Assembly: GCF_007830295.1 (NCBI RefSeq)
Contig: NZ_VLKC01000002.1
Span: 716,940-780,939, forward strand
Origin: Sporomusa sp. KB1
GTDB lineage: Bacteria; Bacillota; Negativicutes; Sporomusales; Sporomusaceae
Length of the DNA: 64,000 nt
Direction: 5' to 3'
Shown one piece after another: positions 8,367 through 16,339 of the stretch. The first letter of the stretch is position 1; every line of letters starts with the position of its first letter. Under the pieces are notes generated by a model. It was not told the DNA's origin. It ran no database searches and saw only the letters and a program-made list of their open reading frames with translations. The position numbers were made by a program, and so were the translations under genes.

Positions 8367-9399
8367 TGGCTTTGCCTCCCCTGTTATTTAGCAGCTCAAT
8401 GGCTACATAGAGCATATCGACAACCATAGAAGCCCCGATACCCTCCCCCAGTCTGACTCCCAGCTCCAGGCAAGCTTCTAACTGAAGCTGACGCAACGCA
8501 ATAATGTGAGCTGGTTCACCGGACAGGTGCGACGCAAACATATACTCTTTGCTCAGGGGATGAATGGCATTAGCGATTAAAGCCGCCGCTGTCGTGTTAA
8601 GCCCATCAATGACGACAGCACAGCGGTTGGCGGCTGAACCAAGGATTACGCCTGCTAACGCACCTAGTTCAAATCCACCCACTTTGGCTAGAACATCTAA
8701 TCCATCTTGAGGATTCGGTTTATTCACCGCCAAGGCCCGACCGACAATGTCCATCTTGGTTTTAAGCCGGCTGTCTGATATCCCCGTGCCCCGCCCGGTA
8801 ACTTTCTCCGGAGCGAGACCAGTGAATGCCCCAACAATGGTTGCGCTGGACGTTGTATTTCCAATGCCCATTTCCCCCAGACAAAAGCAGCGATTGCCAT
8901 GCTTCACCCGGTCATTAACAATATCAATGCCTGTTTCCACCGCTTGAATGGCCTGCTCACGCGTCATTGCCGGGCCTTCGGTAAAATCCTGTGTGCCATA
9001 GGCAATCTTGCGATGCCACAGTCCCGGAACATAAGACAGATCACCAGCCACGCCCATATCAACCACAACCATATCAGCCCCGCAGAAATTGGCAAAGGCA
9101 TTGGCACTCGCACCTTGGGAGATAAGATAATTGGCTGTCATATGAATGGTTGTTTCTACCGGATAGGCACTCACCACTCGTCTGGCCACGCCATGGTCAG
9201 CTGAAGCCACCACCATACAAGGCTTAGGCAGCGCCGGATTCAGCTCGCCTGTTATCCCTGCATACTGCTCAACCATATCTTCCAATCGTCCCAGACTGCC
9301 TGCTGACTGTAACACACCTGCCAGTCTAGCCTTTACCTGATCTCTAACTACTGTATCCGGCATCATAATTTTCGCTACTGTTGCTTGCAGTAAACTCAT
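8359..9399 (-). CDS. cobT: CobT-family phosphoribosyltransferase, first of a tandem pair (ArsAB-type)
   Basis: 346 residues from the ATG (MSLLQATVAK) that follows GGAGGTT; an in-frame start four codons earlier lacks a site. It has the canonical SLGRLE substrate loop near 35-40, GEMGIGNTTSS (about 175-185) and LGEGIGASM with the catalytic Glu near 319; the usual GEGTGA has become GEGIGA. First gene after a cobalamin riboswitch with terminator at 9434-9465, so the pair should be made when cobamide is scarce. Together with the overlapping downstream paralogue it probably forms the ArsAB-type enzyme that attaches phenolic lower ligands. A benzimidazole-specific CobT is the alternative. Confidence 0.9.
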   Translation of the reverse strand: MSLLQATVAKIMMPDTVVRDQVKARLAGVLQSAGSLGRLEDMVEQYAGITGELNPALPKPCMVVASADHGVARRVVSAYPVETTIHMTANYLISQGASANAFANFCGADMVVVDMGVAGDLSYVPGLWHRKIAYGTQDFTEGPAMTREQAIQAVETGIDIVNDRVKHGNRCFCLGEMGIGNTTSSATIVGAFTGLAPEKVTGRGTGISDSRLKTKMDIVGRALAVNKPNPQDGLDVLAKVGGFELGALAGVILGSAANRCAVVIDGLNTTAAALIANAIHPLSKEYMFASHLSGEPAHIIALRQLQLEACLELGVRLGEGIGASMVVDMLYVAIELLNNRGGKANA

Positions 9400-9433
9400 A
9401 ATAACCTCCATTATTTCTCTGATTCAAAAACAA

Positions 9434-9465
9434 AAGGCTTTTTTGGTTAAGCCCAAAAAAGCCTT
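9434..9465 (-). terminator. Terminator of the cobT-pair riboswitch
   Basis: 13-bp stem (9434-9446 with 9453-9465), loop of 6, then TTTTGTTTTTG on the minus strand. It lies between the aptamer and the first cobT. Confidence 0.8.
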
Positions 9466-9483
9466 CTTGTCCATGAAGGATGG

Positions 9484-9655
9484 TTTGCGGTATAAGGCAG
9501 GTCTCCTGGCTCCCAGTTCATTAACTCTTACGCCTTCCCCTTGACGAGTGGCCGTGTAAGATCTCCCTGGTACAGTGGTGGGCCCGCGCCTATGTATAGT
9601 CTCCCCATACTCAGACTTCCCTATTCTCCCCCTAGGGGGCACCTTATCCGTAAAA
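9484..9655 (-). promoter_or_regulatory. Cobalamin riboswitch upstream of the cobT pair
   Basis: Minus strand carries GGTGCCCCC...AATAGGGAAG, GCGGGCCCACCACTGTACC, GGGGAAGGCG and GAGCCAGGAGACCTGCC in order, the standard B12 aptamer. Terminator at 9434-9465 forms the expression platform. Confidence 0.93.
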
Positions 9656-9718
9656 TATGTGTAATTTTATGGTCATTATAACAGACGGCCTTGCTACCGT
9701 CAATGGTGAAATCCAGTT

Positions 9719-11092
9719 TTACTGCAGGGGTTCCGGAAGTTCAATTGTCCACAGGTACTGATATCTCTCAACCTGGCTATTGGAGACAATAGTAACTTTG
9801 GGTGCTGCCGGTACGCCCTTGTGGGTAAATGTTTTATCAGCATTTAGCGTATAATCGCCAATTCCAGCTTCAGGATTGGCACTGTCGTCAACCTCAATGG
9901 CCATGCCAAAATCGTTATCATTTGTCACCACAATAGTTTTCCTGTCAGGCAACAGCGTTATTCCCTCAGCCTTTTCCGTTTCCCAGCCTAACGCCCGCAA
10001 ATCAACAAGCAACCTTTTAGTGGCAAATGTAATGCCTGCAAGACCGGCCTGATCGGAAATGAATTCAGGCTCAACACCATTAACTGTTACGCCGGAAAGG
10101 TCGGTAGCAGCCTGAGTATCCACAAGGTAGACCAGATTGCGCATCTTCTTGTCTTTTCCCATAGCTTGTTCGATCAGCAGCAGCTTATTATTAGAAACAG
10201 CAAAAATGTCGCCAATTTTGGCATCCTTGGGTGATTTGTAGCTGCCAACATCAATCGGATAGGCATACATCCTGGTCTTGCCTGACACAGGGTCAAGCTC
10301 GACAAGGCGGGTAAACTGCGCTTTTTTTGCTGTCTTGCCGTCAATATCCAGCGTACTCTGGACGGCGGCAAATACATGCCCATTAGGAGCTATTGCTATA
10401 CCTTCAAAGCCCCGGTTAGGTATTCTATACTTCAATACTTCCGGCAAACCCGCACCTGGCGCATATTTGCGGAGCAATTTTCCCTCACGGTTAAACTGAG
10501 CAATAAAGGGTCCATACTCATCACAAACCCAAAAATTCCCCTTGGCATCAACCGCTATCCCTTCGGTGTCAAGACCATTGCTGTCATAGCCCAGATTAGT
10601 TAACTTCTCATCAAGGGCAATTTCGTTCGTTGAACCTATACTGCCTGGTTTAATGGGCAATCCGGTTATGGGTTTGCCTGTTTCATCTTTCAGGCCAATT
10701 GTTTTGATTATTTCCACCTTGCCTGCCTTTAACCGAGCCAAAGCTATCTGCGGCTGAAAAGACGGCGATGGAAAAAATTTGCTTGTTGTCACCTTATTGC
10801 CTGCCTGATATTCAGGACCATCGCCATTAGGTCCCCGGTCAGTTATCATATAAAACTCAATAGAGCCGTCTTTGTTAACAGACTTGACGGCAATTCCTGA
10901 ACCAAACCCGGTTCTAAAGCCCTTGGGAAACTCCTGTTTGCTGCTTCCCTGATAATTAACGTAAAACTTTTCCGGTACAGCAACCGTATACCGGTTTACC
11001 TTCATAGCTTCTTCAGCCCAGGCATTGCCAGCTGAAAGAGCAGATAAACCTACACTTGCAGCAATAGCGACGGCGATTAATTGACGTTTCAT
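9719..11092 (-). CDS. Secreted esterase-like activity of phytase family protein
   Basis: About 457 residues. Signal peptide MKRQLIAVAIAASVGLSALS..NAWA precedes a beta-propeller-like domain of the Phytase-like family (PF13449). Visible motifs are FYMITDRGPNGDGPEY, STNEIALDEKL, DTEGIAVDAKGNFWVCDEYGP, NRGFEGIAIAP and EGITLLPDRKTIVVTNDNDFGM, the last typical of the calcium-binding propeller. Predicted periplasmic or exported phosphoesterase; the real substrate is unknown. The ATG after GAGGGGGATTC is preferred, since the upstream extension has no signal-peptide character. Appears monocistronic, preceded by a long structured region at 11205-11365. Confidence 0.85.
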   Translation of the reverse strand: MKRQLIAVAIAASVGLSALSAGNAWAEEAMKVNRYTVAVPEKFYVNYQGSSKQEFPKGFRTGFGSGIAVKSVNKDGSIEFYMITDRGPNGDGPEYQAGNKVTTSKFFPSPSFQPQIALARLKAGKVEIIKTIGLKDETGKPITGLPIKPGSIGSTNEIALDEKLTNLGYDSNGLDTEGIAVDAKGNFWVCDEYGPFIAQFNREGKLLRKYAPGAGLPEVLKYRIPNRGFEGIAIAPNGHVFAAVQSTLDIDGKTAKKAQFTRLVELDPVSGKTRMYAYPIDVGSYKSPKDAKIGDIFAVSNNKLLLIEQAMGKDKKMRNLVYLVDTQAATDLSGVTVNGVEPEFISDQAGLAGITFATKRLLVDLRALGWETEKAEGITLLPDRKTIVVTNDNDFGMAIEVDDSANPEAGIGDYTLNADKTFTHKGVPAAPKVTIVSNSQVERYQYLWTIELPEPLQ

Positions 11093-11204
11093 GAATCCCC
11101 CTCCACATTTCAATTGTATTTCTATATTATGGCAATTTTTCCTGCTGGATGTGTTAACATTCTGTAAACAAATCATTAATTTTGTCCTTAGGATAAAAAA
11201 AAAC

Positions 11205-11365
11205 CGCTAACGTGGTCCGTCTCCGGGCGTAAACAGTACGGAGGCACAGGCGGCGTTATGCATAAGCGGAGGTTATGCGCCAGCGGCGAAGCGTTGTATG
11301 ACGACCGCCTGTGCCGGGTTTTCTACTTGACGCCCCTTGTTTTATAAGGTCCGCGATTCCCAAAA
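11205..11365. other. Highly structured intergenic element, possible ncRNA or leader
   Basis: Nested inverted repeats: an 11-bp stem GGCACAGGCGG (11243-11253) with CCGCCTGTGCC (11305-11315) enclosing GCATAA/TTATGC, and CTCCG/CGGAG beside it. GC content is far above the flanks. On the minus strand it ends AGCGG followed by nine T, as a terminator would, so it may be a minus-strand small RNA or the leader of the phytase-like gene. No match to an RNA family I know. Confidence 0.45.
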
Positions 11366-11387
11366 CTTATACTTTCTTATTCAAAAA

Positions 11388-11422
11388 AATAAGCAGCCAC
11401 TCTAACTAAGTGACTGCTTATT
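11388..11422 (-). terminator. Terminator after the LivK-like gene
   Basis: Stem AATAAGCAG..CAC/GTG..CTGCTTATT followed by TTTTTTTG on the minus strand, 15 bp after the stop of the binding-protein gene. Confidence 0.8.
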
Positions 11423-11436
11423 ATGTGATTAACCGT

Positions 11437-12606
11437 TTACGGTTTTACAGTAGCTTTAAACATTTGCTTGCCATCTTTCATCTCAATGATGACGGCATTT
11501 TTTACAGCATCATGGGTGGCATTTAAGGTGGTCGAGCCAGTTACGGTCATAAAATCCTTAGTTGCAGCTAATGCTTCGCGAATTTTAGCCGGCTCAGTGC
11601 TATTGGCACGTTTAATGGCATCAATTAACACATTAGCGGCATCATAACCAAGTACTGCCAAGGCGTCAGGTGCTTGGCCATACTCTTTTTTGTAAGCCTC
11701 AACAAAGGCTTTTGATTCAGCGCTGGTATCATCCACAGAGTAATGATTCGTAAAATAGGTATTATCTAATGCTGCCGGAGTACCGATTTCTACTAATTTC
11801 GGTGAATCCCAGCCGTCGCCGCCAACCAGGGGAACAGTAATTCCCATTTCGCGAGCTTGTTTAACAATTTTACCTACTTCTTCATAGTATCCCGGTACAT
11901 ACAGAATGTCAGCATTGAGTGCTTTGACCTTGGTCAAAATGGTTTTGAAGTCCTGATCTTTTTGCAGATAGGCTTCTTCGGCAAGTATTGTACCGCCGCC
12001 TTTTGTAAAGGCATCCTTGAAGAAGGCAGCTAAACCTTTGCTATAATCACTGCTGTTATCAACTAAGATTACAGCCTTTTTGAGTTGTAAGGTATTAAGT
12101 ACAAAGTTAGCACCAACAGTGCCCTGGAAGGGATCAATGAAACATACACGGAAGGTATAGTCTTTTACTTTATTGGTTTTTTCATCAACAGTTACCTTGG
12201 GGTTGGTGGCACCTACTGCCAGAAAAGGAATTTTGCTTGCTTCAGCTACACTGGAAGCAGCAATGGCATTTGAACTGGCAAACATACCGGTAATAGCGAC
12301 AACTTTATCTTGGGTTGCGAGTTTGGTCATCGCATTGGCAGCTTCTGATGGCTCACTTTTGTTATCAGCAACAATCGCTTTAATCTGTTTGCCAAGTACA
12401 CCGCCTTTGGCATTGGCTTCTTTAATCGCCATCTTGGCGCCATTAGCTGACGAAGTGCCCATGGTGGCATTACCACCAGTCATTTCATTTAAAACACCGA
12501 TTTTGATTTCATTAGATGATGACATACCGCCACAGCCAGCCAAAACACCGGTAATTAGCAGTATTGCTGTTAGCACAGCTACCATTTTTACACTTGACCT
12601 ACTCAT
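11437..12606 (-). CDS. Branched-chain amino-acid type ABC substrate-binding lipoprotein (LivK-like)
   Basis: 389 residues from MSRSSVKMVAVL. Lipoprotein signal with lipobox VLAGC, then the two-lobed Peripla_BP_6 fold: IKIGVLNEMTGGNA, GKQIKAIVADNKSEP, VAITGMFASSNA, DILYVPGYYEEVGKIVKQAREMG and LAVLGYDAANVLIDAIKRA. Captures Leu/Ile/Val or related ligands (amides, aromatic acids) in the periplasm. No permease or ATPase genes are adjacent, so it is an orphan receptor serving a Liv transporter encoded elsewhere. The ribosome binding site GAGGGGAG lies somewhat far (11 nt) from this ATG, but upstream starts would disrupt the signal peptide. Confidence 0.88.
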   Translation of the reverse strand: MSRSSVKMVAVLTAILLITGVLAGCGGMSSSNEIKIGVLNEMTGGNATMGTSSANGAKMAIKEANAKGGVLGKQIKAIVADNKSEPSEAANAMTKLATQDKVVAITGMFASSNAIAASSVAEASKIPFLAVGATNPKVTVDEKTNKVKDYTFRVCFIDPFQGTVGANFVLNTLQLKKAVILVDNSSDYSKGLAAFFKDAFTKGGGTILAEEAYLQKDQDFKTILTKVKALNADILYVPGYYEEVGKIVKQAREMGITVPLVGGDGWDSPKLVEIGTPAALDNTYFTNHYSVDDTSAESKAFVEAYKKEYGQAPDALAVLGYDAANVLIDAIKRANSTEPAKIREALAATKDFMTVTGSTTLNATHDAVKNAVIIEMKDGKQMFKATVKP

Positions 12607-12987
12607 TTTGTAAATTTCTCCCCTCTTTTTTTGGCCACAATACCCTGGCATCTACAATCCCTCGCATAAAGTGAGCCTGATAACGGCACTCTCCAACGAA
12701 TGGTTTCAGGCTTAAGAAAAGTTGGCCTTCCAAATACCATATAAAGTATCCTGTCTGAATACTTTTATAGTATTTTTTTAATCTTGTTTACTATAGTTCT
12801 ACATTATATTACATCCACCAAGCTTTTTCAAGATAATTAGTGATAGCTATCACTAATTATCTTGATTATTTTCACCGTTTGTCCATTCCGTAAATACGTC
12901 AGCATCATTTGTCTTCTCTACGTGTTATCTGCTGATATTCTGTCCCATTGCAACTCTAGCATTTTCCATCTGGACAAAAAAATAACT
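12607..12987. other. Leader/intergenic region of the LivK-like gene
   Basis: No ORF supported. On the minus strand an AGCCTGA/TCAGGCT stem lies just upstream of the LivK start region; its loop contains GGAGAG. I could not match it to a riboswitch. The remaining notable structure is the 36-bp palindrome listed separately. Confidence 0.4.
12829..12864. repeat. Perfect 36-bp palindrome
   Basis: Each 18-nt arm is CAAGATAATTAGTGATAG and its exact complement, with no loop. No U-tract on either side, so it is more likely a protein-binding site than a terminator. The core TGATAGCTATCA resembles metalloregulator boxes only loosely. Confidence 0.75.
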
Positions 12988-13017
12988 GTGCCCACCCTTT
13001 CGTCTTTGGGATGGGCA
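12988..13017 (-). terminator. Terminator of the tct operon
   Basis: GTGCCCATCCC/GGGTGGGCAC stem followed by AGTTATTTTTTT on the minus strand, just past the last tctC copy. Its outer arm (GGGATGGGCAC) is repeated in the spacers between tctC copies. Confidence 0.8.
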
Positions 13018-13039
13018 CCTACTGAATAAGTAAGCGATA

Positions 13040-14062
13040 TTAATTTTTCTGAGACGCAATAAGTTCTGCAATTCCAGTCTCTTTTACTATTTTCGTTAAT
13101 TTTGCATTATCAGCTATCCATCTTTCACTAAATTCCTCAGGCCCCAGATACTGGACTGACATTCCCAGTTCCTCCATACTCTTTTTGAAGTCAGGATCAT
13201 TGATCATTTTCCCTAACCCTGCTGTCAGCCTGGCCTTTTCCGCTTCCGGTATACCTTTGGGAGCGGCGATTCCATTCCAAAAACTGAAAGCGACATTGAT
13301 TCCCTGTTCTTTAAAGGTTGGAACATTCTCAAAGCCTGGGAGTGTCAATCTATTTTCCTCTGCAAGCCCCAGTATTTTGATCGTCCCACTTTTTACGTGT
13401 TCTTTTAAAGACACTGGATTAGATACACTAATAAGCTGCACATGTCCACCTAAGAGAGCTGCAAGAACTTCCGAATCGCCTCGGAAAGGCACTTGTTTGA
13501 TAATAATACCAGCTTCTTTAGCAAACATTTCCCCCGTAATATGTACTGCGGTACCTAACCCAGAATGACCAAACTTGATTTCACCGGGATGTTGCTTAGC
13601 ATAACTTACTAATTCACTCAGATTTTTCCATGGTTTGTCAGTAAGAGAGGCCACTAGTACTGGTGAAGATACAATTTTAACCAAGGGTTCCAATGCAGTG
13701 GGATAATGATATCTTGTCTGCCCATAAATTGGTTGCAATATCACGCTTACCCCAATAACACCAATTGTATAGCCATCGGGGTTTGCACTGGCAAGTTCAT
13801 TCATGGCGATGGTGGTTGCACCACCAGGCATATTGACTACCACCAGCGGCTGCCCCAAATGCTTCTGGGCTGACTTTTCCAGCGCCCTTGCTATAATGTC
13901 TGAGCTTCCACCGGCAGCAAACGGCACAATCACCGTAATGGGTTTTACCGGATATTTTTCAGAAACCGTACTCTCTTTTGCTCCCATATTACAGCCCCCC
14001 ATAATAATTGCCATACTTAAGAAGATCGCCAACAGGGCAAAGAACCTCTTGTTTCTTATCAC
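13040..14062 (-). CDS. tctC: Tripartite tricarboxylate transporter binding lipoprotein, copy 3 of 3 in transcription order
   Basis: 340 residues, Bug/TctC family. It binds a carboxylate in the periplasm and delivers it to TctAB. GTG start (VIRNKRFF) behind GGGGGG; lipobox MGGC near residue 24. Family signatures: YPVKPITVIVPFAAGGSSD (residues about 37-55), NMPGGATTIAMNELA, GHSGLGTAVHITGEMF and VPTFKEQGINVAFSFWNGIAAPKGIP. About 85-90 percent identical to the next two copies by eye, with identical length. It is the most divergent of the three in the ligand-facing loop (SNPVSLKEH against YNVAPLKEH and YNPAVIKEH), so ligand preference may differ. Confidence 0.92.
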   Translation of the reverse strand: MIRNKRFFALLAIFLSMAIIMGGCNMGAKESTVSEKYPVKPITVIVPFAAGGSSDIIARALEKSAQKHLGQPLVVVNMPGGATTIAMNELASANPDGYTIGVIGVSVILQPIYGQTRYHYPTALEPLVKIVSSPVLVASLTDKPWKNLSELVSYAKQHPGEIKFGHSGLGTAVHITGEMFAKEAGIIIKQVPFRGDSEVLAALLGGHVQLISVSNPVSLKEHVKSGTIKILGLAEENRLTLPGFENVPTFKEQGINVAFSFWNGIAAPKGIPEAEKARLTAGLGKMINDPDFKKSMEELGMSVQYLGPEEFSERWIADNAKLTKIVKETGIAELIASQKN

Positions 14063-14171
14063 TATATCCCCCCATTCTACATTTATATTATGTTGCTCTG
14101 CCTTCTTTCAGTAAACCAGATACCAATGTTAAAAAAGAAGGGATGGGCACCTACTGAATAAGTAAGCGATA

Positions 14172-15194
14172 TTAGTTTTTCTGAGACGCAATAAGTTCTG
14201 CAATTCCGGTCTCTTTTACTATTTTCGTTAGTTTTATATTATCGGCTATCCATCTTTCACTAAATTCCTCAGGCCCCAGATACTGGACTGACATTCCCAG
14301 TTCCTCCATATTTTTCTTGAATTCAGGATCATTGATCATTTCCCTTAGCCCGGCTGTAAGCCTGGCCTTTTCCGCTGCCGGCATGCCTTTGGGGGCTGCA
14401 ATTCCGTTCCAAAAGTTAAAAGCAACATTGATTCCCTGTTCCTTGAAGGTTGGCACATTCTCAAAGCCTGGGAGGGTTAATCTGTTCTCCTCTGCAACCC
14501 CCAGTATTCTAATAGTACCGCTTTTTACGTGTTCTTTTAAGGGCGCAACATTATACGCTCCCATAAGCTGCACATGCCCGCCCAAGAGAGCCGCAAGAAC
14601 TTCCGATTCGCCCCGGAAAGGCACTTGTTTGATAGTAATACCAGCTTCTTTGGCAAACATTTCTTCCGTTATATGTACTGACGTACCCAGCCCTGAATGT
14701 CCAATCTTGATTTCACCAGGATGCTGTTTGGCATAGCTAACTAATTCACTCAAATTTTTCCATGGTTTTTCGGCAAGAGTGACCACTACCGCGGGTGAAG
14801 ATACAACATTAACTAACGGTTCCAAGGCAGTAGGATAATGGTATCTTGTCTGCCCATAAAGTGGTTGCAATATTACGCTCGTAGCAACAACTCCAATTGT
14901 ATAGCCATCAGGTTTGGCGGCAGCAAGTTCATTCATGCCGATGGTGGCTCCGCCACCAGGCATATTGACTACTACCAGCGGCTGACCCAGATGCTTCTGG
15001 GCTGACTTTTCCAGTATCCGGGCTATCATGTCGGAACCTCCACCGGCGACATACGGCACAATTACCGTAATGGGTTTTTCCGGATATTTCTCAGAAACCA
15101 TACTCTCTTTTGCTCCCATATTACATCCCCCCATAATAATCGTCATACTTACGAAGATCGCCAACAGGACAAAGAACCTCTTGTTTCTTATCAC
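14172..15194 (-). CDS. tctC: Tripartite tricarboxylate transporter binding lipoprotein, middle copy
   Basis: 340 residues, same domain plan as its neighbours: GTG start, lipobox MGGC, ITVIVPYVAGGGSDMIARI, NMPGGGATIGMNELA, GHSGLGTSVHITEEMF, FWNGIAAPKGMP. Located between two paralogues in the tct operon; its ligand-loop segment reads MGAYNVAPLKEH. It should load the shared TctAB channel. Intact, with no frameshift, so it is kept by selection or is recent. Confidence 0.92.
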   Translation of the reverse strand: MIRNKRFFVLLAIFVSMTIIMGGCNMGAKESMVSEKYPEKPITVIVPYVAGGGSDMIARILEKSAQKHLGQPLVVVNMPGGGATIGMNELAAAKPDGYTIGVVATSVILQPLYGQTRYHYPTALEPLVNVVSSPAVVVTLAEKPWKNLSELVSYAKQHPGEIKIGHSGLGTSVHITEEMFAKEAGITIKQVPFRGESEVLAALLGGHVQLMGAYNVAPLKEHVKSGTIRILGVAEENRLTLPGFENVPTFKEQGINVAFNFWNGIAAPKGMPAAEKARLTAGLREMINDPEFKKNMEELGMSVQYLGPEEFSERWIADNIKLTKIVKETGIAELIASQKN

Positions 15195-15303
15195 TATACC
15201 CCCCCATTCTACATTTTTATTTTTTTGCTCTGCCTTCTTTCGGTAAACCAGATACCGATGTAAAAAAAGAAGGGATGGGCACTACTGAATAAGTCAAGCG
15301 ATA

Positions 15304-16326
15304 TTAGTTTTTCTGAGACGCAATAAGTTCTGCAATTCCGGTCTCTTTTACTATTTTCGTTAGTTTTATATTATCGGCTATCCATCTGTCACCAAAATCC
15401 TCAGGGCCCAGATAATAGACTGACATTCCCATTTTTTCCATATTCTCTTTGAAGTCAGGGTCATTGATCATTTCCCTTAGCCCTGATATCAATCTGGCCT
15501 TTTCGGCTAGCGGCATACCTTTTGGAGCAGCGATTCCCGTCCAAAAGTTAAAAGCTACATCTATTCCCTGTTCCTTGAAGGTTGGCACATCCTCAAAGCC
15601 AGGAATGGTTATTCTATTTTCCTCTGCAACCCCCAGTATTCTGATAGTACCGCTTTTTACATGTTCTTTTATGACTGCTGGATTATATACTCCAATAAGC
15701 TGCACATGCCCGCCCAAGAGAGCCGCCAAAGATTCTGATTCACCACCCCGGAAAGGAACTTGTTTGATCGTAATACCGGCTTCTCTGGCAAACGTTTCTC
15801 CCGTAACATGTGTTGACGTACCCAACCCTCCATGTCCAAACTTGATTTCACCAGGATGCTGTTTGGCATAGCTAACTAATTCACTCAAGTTTTTCCATGG
15901 TTTTTCGGCAAGCGTGGCCACTACCACGGGTGAAGATACAACATTAACTAACGGTTCCAAAGCAGTAGGATAATGGTATCTTGTCTGCCCAATAAGTGGT
16001 TGCAATATTGCGCTTGTGGCAACAACTCCAATTGTATAGCCATCAGGTTTGGCACCGGCAAGTTCATTCATGCCGATGGTGGCTCCGCCACCAGGCATAT
16101 TGACTACTACCAGCGGCTGCCCCAGCTGCTTCTGGGCTGACTTTTCCAGTGTCCTTGCCAGCATGTCTAAGCTTGAACCGGCGGCAAACGGCACAATTAT
16201 TGTAATTGGTTTACTAGGATATGTCTCAGAAACCATACTCTCTTTTGCTCCCATATTACATCCCCCCATCATAATTGCCATACTTAAAAGGATTACCAGA
16301 CTAAGAAAACCCTTGTTATTATTCAC
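15304..16326 (-). CDS. tctC: Tripartite tricarboxylate transporter binding lipoprotein, tctA-proximal copy
   Basis: 340 residues from GTG (VNNNKGFLSL), which follows a G-rich site and gives the same length as the two paralogues; the longer open frame upstream is tctA sequence in another frame. Lipobox MMGGC. Motifs: ITIIVPFAAGSSLDMLART, NMPGGGATIGMNELAGA, GHGGLGTSTHVTGETF, FWTGIAAPKGMP. Begins 13 bp after tctA. Probably the ancestral copy, because it directly abuts an intact tctA end. Confidence 0.92.
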   Translation of the reverse strand: MNNNKGFLSLVILLSMAIMMGGCNMGAKESMVSETYPSKPITIIVPFAAGSSLDMLARTLEKSAQKQLGQPLVVVNMPGGGATIGMNELAGAKPDGYTIGVVATSAILQPLIGQTRYHYPTALEPLVNVVSSPVVVATLAEKPWKNLSELVSYAKQHPGEIKFGHGGLGTSTHVTGETFAREAGITIKQVPFRGGESESLAALLGGHVQLIGVYNPAVIKEHVKSGTIRILGVAEENRITIPGFEDVPTFKEQGIDVAFNFWTGIAAPKGMPLAEKARLISGLREMINDPDFKENMEKMGMSVYYLGPEDFGDRWIADNIKLTKIVKETGIAELIASQKN

Positions 16327-16339
16327 TATACCCCCCCAT

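Larger units (their letters stand above)
13040..16326 (-). repeat. Tandem triplication of tctC, 1132-bp period
   Basis: The three GTG starts lie at 14062, 15194 and 16326, exactly 1132 bp apart. Each spacer between copies contains a decayed copy of the 3' end of tctA (encoding IGIWF.ERRQSKK) plus part of the terminator arm. The duplicated unit therefore ran from the last ~50 bp of tctA to the terminator after tctC. Confidence 0.92.

Noticed and set aside
9424-9642. 72-codon minus-strand ORF upstream of the cobT pair
   Set aside because: It lies entirely within the cobalamin riboswitch and its terminator.
13040-16326. Insertion sequence or transposon as cause of the tctC repeats
   Set aside because: No transposase or terminal inverted repeats; the breakpoints are in the tctA end and terminator, consistent with simple tandem duplication.
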